A DNA stretch of 6,103 nucleotides from Mycoplasmataceae bacterium. Lineage in GTDB: Bacteria; Bacillota_I; Bacilli_A; Mycoplasmatales; Metamycoplasmataceae. Under the pieces are notes generated by a model, which worked only from the letters and a program-made list of their open reading frames with translations, did no database searches and was not told the DNA's origin. Made by a program: the position numbers and the translations under genes. Shown here one piece after another: positions 1-5,214 of the stretch. The first letter of the stretch is position 1, and every line of letters starts with the position of its first letter. The stretch spans positions 1 through 6,103 of the forward strand of contig JAFWJI010000038.1 of the NCBI GenBank assembly GCA_017511585.1, written 5' to 3'.

Positions 1-74
1 CCTATACCAGCAAAGGCTTCGAAAAGTTTTATTTCTTTTTTAAAAGAAAAATCATTATTTTCATTAATATTCAT
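1..74 (-). CDS. Second cytosine-5 DNA methyltransferase, N-terminal fragment leaving the window
   Basis: Read on the minus strand from ATG at 74-72, the 24 visible codons give MNINENNDFS, then a Lys/Glu-rich link, then KLFEAFAGIG. The last part is motif I (FxGxG), the S-adenosylmethionine-binding loop of C5 cytosine DNA methyltransferases. The start is supported by AAAAGG seven bases upstream and a TATAAT box 23 bases upstream. The protein begins almost identically to the divergent methyltransferase at 205, with only two residue differences in 24. The rest lies outside the window, so it cannot be said whether the gene is complete, a silent cassette or a truncated copy. Having two cytosine methyltransferases beside one endonuclease suggests that each modifies one strand of an asymmetric site, but that is inference. 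Confidence 0.8.
   Translation of the reverse strand, partial: MNINENNDFSFKKEIKLFEAFAGI
1..74 (-). repeat. Left arm of long inverted repeat (at least 74 bp)
   Basis: The reverse complement of this stretch matches 205-278 at 72 of 74 positions. The two mismatches are the third base of codon 2 and the first base of codon 7. The 55 bases nearest the window edge match without interruption, so the repeat probably continues to the left. Its inner boundary falls at the two start codons; the sequences upstream of the ATGs are unrelated. Identity extends to synonymous positions, which points to recent duplication or ongoing recombination rather than protein-level constraint alone. Confidence 0.95.
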
Positions 75-81
75 TATTTAA

Positions 82-87
82 CCTTTT
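82..87 (-). promoter_or_regulatory. Ribosome binding site of the minus-strand methyltransferase
   Basis: Minus-strand AAAAGG lies seven bases before the ATG at 74, a good Shine-Dalgarno match and spacing. The divergent methyltransferase at 205 has no comparable site, so the two genes differ in translation signals even though their first codons are nearly identical. Confidence 0.6.
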
Positions 88-97
88 AATTTTCAAT

Positions 98-103
98 ATT
101 ATA
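98..103 (-). promoter_or_regulatory. -10 box of the minus-strand methyltransferase promoter
   Basis: Minus-strand TATAAT is a perfect -10 hexamer, 23 bases upstream of the ATG at 74. No convincing -35 hexamer is seen at 16-18 bp, which is common for mycoplasma promoters. The box sits inside a direct repeat CAATATT (94-100 and 104-110, a 10-bp period), which would put two sites on one face of the helix if a regulator bound there. No such regulator is encoded in the window. Confidence 0.5.
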
Positions 104-161
104 CAATATTGCTTCTTCGTAGAAGATAAAAACATTTTTATTATTTTAATCAAAAAATAGA

Positions 162-194
162 CTAAATTCTAACTCTTTTTTCATTAATATCCAT
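162..194 (-). other. Vestigial third copy of the methyltransferase start
   Basis: On the minus strand this reads ATG and ten sense codons in all, MDINEKRVRI, then TAG. The first five codons mirror MNINE of the minus-strand methyltransferase. At DNA level, 178-195 matches 58-75 at 17 of 18 positions in direct orientation. It looks like a leftover start region from an earlier duplication or rearrangement rather than a functional gene. I see no ribosome binding site in front of it. Confidence 0.5.
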
Positions 195-211
195 TGTTCC
201 ATTAATGAAAA
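178..211 (+). promoter_or_regulatory. Hairpin covering the start codon of the plus-strand methyltransferase
   Basis: The 11 bases at 178-188 (TTTTCATTAAT) are the perfect reverse complement of 201-211 (ATTAATGAAAA), separated by a 12-base loop. The ATG at 205-207 lies inside the right arm. ATTAATGAAAA also recurs in tandem at 211-221. If the transcript starts upstream of 178, the start codon could be sequestered, giving weak or regulated translation; the same sequence could instead be a dyad operator. The stem is almost all A-T, so stability is modest and the role is inferred. Confidence 0.4.
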
Positions 212-278
212 TTAATGAAAATGATGATTTTTCTTTTAAAAAAGAAATAAAACTTTTCGAAGCCTTTGCTGGTATAGG
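205..278 (+). repeat. Right arm of long inverted repeat
   Basis: This arm pairs with 74-1. It encodes the first 24 codons of the plus-strand methyltransferase through motif I. Because both arms lie in coding sequence in the same reading frame, recombination between them would invert only the 130-bp spacer and leave both reading frames intact, changing only codons 2 and 7 at most. Confidence 0.95.
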
Positions 279-1401
279 AGCACAACATAAAGCTTTAAAA
301 AATGTTGCAAAAATAATGAATTGAAAAATAAAAGTTGTTGGAATAATTGAGTGATTTATTCCTGCTATTTGTTCTTACATAGAAATTCATTCTAAAAAAA
401 CATTTTTCAAACCTATTAGTGAAAAAGAGCGACAAAAAATATTAGAAAAAAATTTTAGCTTAGATTCAAAAAAACCTGTAAATTCAAAAAGAAAATCATT
501 TATTTATTCGCAATATCAAGAATATATAGAAAGATCATATAAAGAATTTTCTAATACTTTTGATATTAGTAAAACTCAATATGATGAAATATCAAAAAAT
601 ATCGATATTTTTACTTATTCTTTCCCTTGTCAAGATTTATCAAATCAAGGAAAACAAAAAGGAATGAATAAAAATTCAGGAACAAAAAGCAGTCTTCTTT
701 GAGAAGTGGAAAGATTATTAAAAGATATGAATTCTAATTGAAATCAAAAAGAAATGCCAAAGTATTTGATTTTAGAAAACGTTCCCCAAATAATTAATAA
801 AAACAATATAAAACAACTTGAAAAATGAATTCGAGTTTTAGAAGATTTAAATTATGAAACAAAAATATATATTTTAAATTCTTCAAATTTTAATTCATGT
901 CAAAATAGAGAACGTGCTTATTGTCTTTCAGTTAGAAAAGATTGAAAAAAAGAAATTAATTTCCAATTTCAAAATTTAGAAAAAATTGCAAACAAAAAAA
1001 TACCTTTAAATAAAATTTTAGATTTTAATGTAGACAAAAAATATTTTTTACCTTTATTAGATAAATATAGTAAAACAGAATTTAAGTTAACTAAATCAAA
1101 TATAAATAAGTCTAGATTAATTAATTACACAAATTTTTCGTCTGAAGCTTTTATTTATGATCCAAATTATAATGGACCAACTTTAACAGCATCAGGAGCA
1201 AATAGTAGAATCAAGATTTTAACTAATAATAAAATAAGAAGATTAAGTCCTAAAGAATGTTCTTTATATATGGGATTTAGTGAAAAAGATTATCAAAATA
1301 TTAAAAAAACAAATCTTTCAGAAAATAAAATTATTTATCTTTTTGGAAATTCGATCGTCGTTAATGTTTTAGAAGAAATTTATAAAACATTGAGGTTTTA
1401 A
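205..1401 (+). CDS. C5 cytosine DNA methyltransferase (type II modification enzyme)
   Basis: This 398-residue enzyme transfers a methyl group from S-adenosylmethionine to carbon 5 of cytosine at a specific DNA site, protecting host DNA from the endonuclease encoded next to it. The expected motifs occur in order: motif I FEAFAGIG (18-25), motif IV SFPCQDLSNQG with the catalytic cysteine at 142, the GTKSSLLWEVER block, motif VI ENV (191-193), motif VIII QNRER (233-237), GPTLTASG (from 324), RRLSPKEC, and motif X GNSIVVNVLE (381-390). The target recognition region should lie between motif VIII and the GPTLTASG block, roughly residues 245-320; its specificity cannot be read. Six tryptophans are TGA (322, 352, 700, 739, 826, 943), so the gene is unreadable under the standard code beyond codon 39. 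The ATG at 205 is chosen because it matches the start of the divergent paralogue and follows an in-frame TAA at 163. No clear Shine-Dalgarno sequence or -10 box is seen in front of it. Confidence 0.95.
1392..1395 (+). promoter_or_regulatory. Ribosome binding site of the endonuclease gene
   Basis: GAGG lies inside the last codons of the methyltransferase gene, six bases before the ATG at 1402. Together with the directly abutting TAA-ATG junction, it supports translation of the endonuclease from the same mRNA as the methyltransferase. Confidence 0.6.
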
Positions 1402-2577
1402 ATGAAAAAAAGAAAAAATAAATTTAATGTTCAAGATTATAATTTCTCACTTGTTAAAATGAATGTTTATAGTGGTACTAATGAAATAGAAAATGAATTG
1501 ACATATTTCATTTTAATAGATGAAAAGAATTTTATTCATGATTATAAAATTCAATTTAATAAGTTATATATAAAAACAAAAACAACAAAAAGTCATGAAA
1601 ATAATAATTCAATAAAACTTCAAAAAAGAAAGCAAATAATTGAAGTTTTAGGACTAAAACATGAATTTGGTAGTGGAATAAAAAATAAAATTTTAATAGA
1701 TAGAAAAGATTTGGACAAATTAAATAATTATCTTTTATATGATGATTGAAGAGATATTACATTTCAAAATATTGAATATGTTATAACAGGTTCCAATCCA
1801 AGTGGACAAGGTAAAGGAACAGGAACATTTTGAACAAAATATAATGAAGAAGAATTTTCTTTTGGTTTTTTATTTCAATGTTTAAATTTTAGTAAACAAA
1901 TTAACAAAAAATATGATTTAGAATCAATAAGTTATAAGTCTATTTGAAAATATTTTTGAGAAAATAAAGAAAAAATTATTGATTTTGATAATTGATTATT
2001 AAATAATAAAACAATTGAAAGATATCTTTTTGATTTTAAATATCGTAGTAAAAATGGTAATTGAAAAAAATTATTTAAAGAATTAGAAGAAGAAATAAAA
2101 GAAGATAAACAAGAATATTGAGAATTAATATCTTTAATAGATAAATATAGAAATAAATTTACACAAAATATTAATTATCAAAAAAATAATAATGAAAATA
2201 ATTTAGAATTTGGACATTTTTTATATCAACAATATTTTGGAATTAATTTTGATGAAATTAATCATACATTTGATAGAGCTCACATCAAACCAGTTTGATT
2301 AATTAAAGAACAATATTTAAATTCAAAAACAAAAGATAAAAAAATATTAGAACAAATTTATGATACAAATAATTTTTTACCCCTTTCTAAAAATATTCAT
2401 AATTGGTATGATAGTAAATTTTTTTATTGGAATGAAAATGGAGAATTAAAAAAAATAAAAGAAGAATTTATAGAAACTGACGAAATACAAAAATTTAAAA
2501 AAATAAAATTAGAAAAATTAGAACTTGTTAAAAAGTATTTAAAAGAATATATTGAATACATTAAAGGAAATAATTAG
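1402..2577 (+). CDS. HNH-type type II restriction endonuclease
   Basis: This 391-residue protein starts directly after the methyltransferase stop codon. Its C-terminal part carries an HNH (beta-beta-alpha metal) nuclease module: FDRAHIKP with His294 as the likely general base, then DTNNFLPL with Asn324, then KNIHNWYD with His333. This order and spacing are typical of HNH restriction enzymes. The N-terminal two thirds match no family I can name and presumably recognise the DNA site; a glycine-rich stretch, TGSNPSGQGKGTGTFW, lies at about residues 131-146. Eight tryptophans are TGA (first at 1747) and two are TGG, both in the HNH module. Reading TGA as stop would leave only a 115-residue fragment without the nuclease domain. 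Position beside a methyltransferase makes a restriction role likely; the cleavage site is unknown. The frame is open throughout, so the enzyme appears intact. Confidence 0.88.
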
Positions 2578-2618
2578 TTCTAACATGTTGTTTTTAAAAA
2601 TATAATTTAAAGGTTTAT

Positions 2619-2624
2619 TATAAT
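2619..2624 (+). promoter_or_regulatory. Candidate -10 box for the M42 peptidase gene
   Basis: TATAAT lies 57 bases before the ATG at 2682, and a second TATAAT occurs at 2601-2606. Neither has a recognisable -35 box. In DNA this rich in A and T, chance matches are common, so the choice between them is open. Confidence 0.35.
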
Positions 2625-2628
2625 TATT

Positions 2629-2657
2629 CTATTTTTATAAAAATAGATTTTTGTTTT
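2629..2657 (+). terminator. Possible intrinsic terminator after the restriction-modification operon
   Basis: A perfect 18-base palindrome, CTATTTTTATAAAAATAG (2629-2646), is followed by a T-rich run, ATTTTTGTTTT. The stem has only one G-C pair, so termination would be weak. It lies 51 bases after the endonuclease stop and also falls near the expected transcription start from the TATAAT box at 2619. It may therefore be a 5' hairpin of the next mRNA instead. Confidence 0.4.
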
Positions 2658-2666
2658 AGTATTTTT

Positions 2667-2671
2667 AGGAG
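2667..2671 (+). promoter_or_regulatory. Ribosome binding site of the M42 peptidase gene
   Basis: AGGAG ten bases before the ATG at 2682 is a standard Shine-Dalgarno sequence. It fixes this start over the later in-frame ATG at codon 8. This gene thus uses leadered translation, unlike trpS and acpS downstream. Confidence 0.65.
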
Positions 2672-2681
2672 ATTTGATTAT

Positions 2682-3770
2682 ATGGAAAATAAATTTTCTC
2701 AAATGTATGAAAAAGTTAAAAAATATTGTGCAATAGATGGTATTTCAAGACATGAAGAAATGGTTGTAGAAGAGATGAAAAAATCAGTTCTTAATGACAA
2801 TATCGAATATACAAGAGATGGTATGGGTTCTATTATTTTTAGTCAAAAACATAAACCAACAGAAGGTCCTATTATTCAAATTGCAGCTCATATGGATGAA
2901 GTTGGATTTATTGTTCAAGATATAACTGAAAAAGGACAATTAAGATTAAGTATGATTGGCGGAATATGACCTTTAACTGTAATTGGTTCTAAAGCAGTTG
3001 TTTATAATGAAAAAGGCGAAAAATTTTTCGGTGTTTTTGGACATACATCAATTCATATTTTGGAATTAGAAAAAAGAAATAAAGTTCCTGAATTAAAAGA
3101 CTTGTATGTTGATTGTGGTTTTAAATCAAAACAAGAAGCAGAAGATAATTTTGTAGAAGTTGGTTCAAAAGTTTGTTTAAGTGGCGAAACATTTTTAATG
3201 AATGATGAATTTGTTGTTGGAAAAGCAATGGATAATAGAGCAGGTGTAGCTGTTTTAGATGAAGTTATAAATAGGGTTAAAAATGTAAAATTAAATTCAC
3301 AAGTTTATTTTGTTGGTACAGTTCAAGAAGAAGTTGGTACAAGAGGTGCTAAAACATCAGTTCAACAAATCAAACCAAATATTGCTATTGCATTAGATAC
3401 TTGTGCTTCTCATGATACTTATCAATGTATTTCAGGAACACAAGAATTATCAAAAGGTGCTGCTTTAAGAATAAAAGATATGGGCACTTTAATGGATCCT
3501 AAATTAATTAATTATCTAGTTTCTTTAGCAAAAGAACATAATATACCTGTTTATAAATATGTTGCACAAGGTGGCGGAACAGATGCAGCAGAATTGCAAT
3601 ATGGAAATGATGGAGTTGCAACAATAACAATATCTTTACCACAAAGATATTTACATTCACCACTAGGTGTATGTAGTTTAAAAGATTTAGTAGCAGCTGC
3701 CGATTTAATTGAAAAGTTTTTATTAAAAATAAATCAAGAAGAATTTGATAAATACATTAAATATAGTTAA
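2682..3770 (+). CDS. M42 family metallo-aminopeptidase (glutamyl aminopeptidase / FrvX-like)
   Basis: This 362-residue cytoplasmic peptidase belongs to the M42 family of dinuclear metal (Zn or Co) aminopeptidases, which form large dodecameric tetrahedral complexes and trim N-terminal residues from short peptides. The metal and catalytic residues are all present: His70 in AAHMDEVG, Asp184 in KAMDNRAG, catalytic Glu216 and ligand Glu217 in QEEVGTRGA, Asp239 in ALDTCASHD and His325 in YLHSPLG. GGGTDAAE is also conserved. Length is normal for the family. One TGA tryptophan (2967) lies in GGIWPLTV; with TGA as stop the gene would be split in two. In a host with few biosynthetic pathways, peptides are a main amino acid source, so a recycling role is likely. 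Substrate preference cannot be inferred reliably. It appears to be a single-gene unit with its own ribosome binding site. Confidence 0.93.
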
Positions 3771-3845
3771 TTTTTTAAATATAAAATTTAAATAATATTT
3801 TTTGATTTAAATCCTTTGAGATACTAAATTTATTAATATCTTAGT

Positions 3846-3851
3846 TATAAT
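3846..3851 (+). promoter_or_regulatory. -10 box of trpS, probably giving a leaderless mRNA
   Basis: TATAAT ends nine bases before the trpS ATG at 3861. Transcription normally starts about 6-8 bases after the -10 box, leaving almost no 5' untranslated region. No Shine-Dalgarno sequence is seen. The 90-base gap after the peptidase gene is too short for a T-box leader and shows none of its conserved elements. A TTGAGA at 3816-3821 resembles a -35 box but lies 24 bases from the -10, which is too far. Confidence 0.55.
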
Positions 3852-3860
3852 TAAATTATT

Positions 3861-4853
3861 ATGAAACAAAAGATTGTTACTGGAATAACAGCTACTGGAA
3901 AATTAACTTTAGGAAATTATATTGGCGCTATTAAAAATCTTATTAATTTGCAAGATCAATATGATTTGTTTATTTTTGTTGCCGATTTACATGCTTTAAC
4001 TACTTATATTGATCCTGAACAATTAAGAAAAAATAAAAAAGATATTTTTGCCCTTTATTTAGCTTGTGGATTAGATCCTGAAAAAGTAACATTATTTTTT
4101 CAATCAGATATTAGTGCTCATAGTGAATTAAATTGAATAATTACTTCAATTACAAATATGGGCGAATTATCAAGAATGACCCAATTTAAAGATAAAACTC
4201 AAAATATTGTAAAACAAGAAAATGGTACAGAAACAATACCAGTAGGTTTATTTGTTTATCCTTCATTAATGTCAGCAGATATTATCTTATATAATCCAAC
4301 ATATGTTTCTGTTGGAATAGATCAAAAACAACATTTAGAACTTTGTCAAAAATTAGTAAAAAGATTAAATAAAAAATACAATCTTAATTTCAATGAACCA
4401 AAGCCTTTGATTTCTAAAATTGGTTCAAAAATAAAATCATTACAAGATCCTTTTTTAAAAATGTCAAAATCAGATAAAAATGAAAATAGTTCAATTTATT
4501 TATTAGATGATCCAGAAAAAGCTTATAAAAAAATTCAAAAAGCAGTAACAGATGGAGAAAATAAAATATATATTTCAGAAGATAAACCAGGAATTTTAAA
4601 TTTATTAACAATTTTTGCTTCTTTAAAAGATATAACACTTGAAGAAGCAGAGCAACATTTTAAAAATAAAAACTATAAAGATTTAAAAGAAGAAGTTGGT
4701 ATATTGGTTAAAAACTTTTTAGAATCAATTCAAAAAAAATATAAAAAAACTTTAGAACAAATAGAAACTATTTCTAAAATAGGAAAAGAAAGAGCTTCTA
4801 AAATAGCAAATGAAAATTTATTAAATATTAAAAAAGCATTTGGTCTTAAATAA
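3861..4853 (+). CDS. trpS: Tryptophanyl-tRNA synthetase
   Basis: This 330-residue class I aminoacyl-tRNA synthetase charges tRNA-Trp with tryptophan using ATP; it acts as a cytoplasmic dimer. The N-terminus VTGITATGKLTLGNYIGAI carries the HIGH-equivalent ATP site (TLGN, residues 16-19). NMGELSRMTQFKDK, YPSLMSADIILY with the probable tryptophan-binding Asp140, GIDQKQHLEL (from 152) and KMSKS (200-204) follow in the order expected for bacterial TrpRS, and the length is normal. Its only tryptophan, Trp92 in SELNWIITS, is encoded by TGA (4134-4136), so making the enzyme requires the UGA-reading tRNA-Trp that it charges. Lysine codons are frequent at the C-terminus, as expected for the composition. 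It lies 90 bp after the peptidase gene and seems to have its own promoter. Confidence 0.97.
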
Positions 4854-4875
4854 TTTTTAATATCTAATTAAAAAT
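4853..4875 (+). terminator. A-T-only hairpin directly after trpS
   Basis: A perfect 9-bp stem (4853-4861 with 4867-4875) and a five-base loop begin at the last base of the trpS stop codon. There is no G-C pair in the stem and A-rich rather than T-rich sequence follows, so it is a poor intrinsic terminator. It could be a 3'-end stabilising structure or a chance product of base composition. Confidence 0.25.
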
Positions 4876-4893
4876 AATAAAATAAAAAACATT

Positions 4894-4899
4894 TATAAT
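4894..4899 (+). promoter_or_regulatory. -10 box of the acpS-plsC operon, probably giving a leaderless mRNA
   Basis: TATAAT ends nine bases before the acpS ATG at 4909, the same spacing as at trpS, and both sites read TTATAATT with ATTATG at the start codon. No Shine-Dalgarno sequence and no -35 box are seen. Confidence 0.55.
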
Positions 4900-4908
4900 T
4901 TTTTCATT

Positions 4909-5214
4909 ATGATTGGAATTGATTTAACTTCAATTAAAAGATTTAAAAATAAAAAATTGAATTTTGTTCAAAAAGTTTTATCTGATGATGAATTTTTAGA
5001 ATGACAAAATATTGAAAATAAAGAATTATATTTAGCTCAACGTTGATCGATTAAAGAAGCTATTTTTAAAGCAAATAATGATTTTCATGATTTTAAAAAA
5101 ATAAATATTAAAAGAAATTCAAAAGGTGTTTTTGAGTTTCAAGATTTTAAAATTAGTACTTCTAAAGAAAATGAATATGTTATTGCGTTTGTGATTGGAG
5201 GATTAAAATGTTAA
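4909..5214 (+). CDS. acpS: Holo-[acyl-carrier-protein] synthase
   Basis: This 101-residue enzyme transfers 4'-phosphopantetheine from coenzyme A to a serine of acyl carrier protein, converting it to the active form. Two family hallmarks are visible: MIGIDLTSIKRF at the N-terminus, with magnesium-binding Asp5, and RWSIKEAIFKA (residues 45-55), with Glu50 of the conserved WxxKEAxxKA motif. The protein is somewhat shorter than typical AcpS (about 120 residues), mainly in the C-terminal half, as is common in mycoplasmas. Two tryptophans, including Trp46 of the active-site motif, are TGA, which splits the frame under the standard code. The last codons overlap the plsC start by 7 bp, and the plsC ribosome binding site lies inside this gene. 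Most mycoplasmas lack fatty acid synthesis, so the enzyme may serve acyl transfer rather than chain building. Confidence 0.9.
5197..5201 (+). promoter_or_regulatory. Strong ribosome binding site of plsC inside acpS
   Basis: GGAGG lies six bases before the plsC ATG at 5208 and is the strongest Shine-Dalgarno sequence in the window. It supports the overlapping start and independent reinitiation on the acpS-plsC mRNA. Confidence 0.75.

Noticed and set aside
139..150. TATTAT/TTTAAT as -10 box for the plus-strand methyltransferase
   Set aside because: Imperfect matches in a T-rich run with no -35 box and no supporting ribosome binding site, so it is not listed as a feature. The promoter of this operon remains unidentified.
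1..278. Inverted repeat as an assembly chimera
   Set aside because: The two arms differ at two positions, both give correct in-frame methyltransferase starts, and the outer spacer signals differ, which fits real biology better. Read mapping would still be needed to exclude it fully.
2967..2969. Apparent stop codon splitting the M42 peptidase, with a possible TTG restart at 3060
   Set aside because: It is a TGA read as tryptophan. The frame continues without shift and the metal ligands are spread across both halves, so it is one intact gene and not a pseudogene.
3786..3812. ATTTAAAT repeated at 3786-3793 and 3805-3812 as a terminator after the peptidase gene
   Set aside because: All A-T, self-palindromic copies with an 11-base loop and no following T-run; indistinguishable from background composition.
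3771..3860. T-box or tryptophan-responsive leader before trpS
   Set aside because: The gap is only 90 bases, lacks the conserved T-box sequence and specifier stem, and has no strong terminator hairpin. The -10 box lies almost at the start codon.
4134..4157. Apparent break in trpS
   Set aside because: It is a TGA tryptophan in a conserved position (LNW); the frame is the same on both sides.
4414..4638. Minus-strand open frame of 74 codons opposite trpS
   Set aside because: It lies wholly antisense to conserved TrpRS sequence including the KMSKS motif, has leucine/phenylalanine-rich content typical of the complement of lysine-rich code, and has no ribosome binding site.
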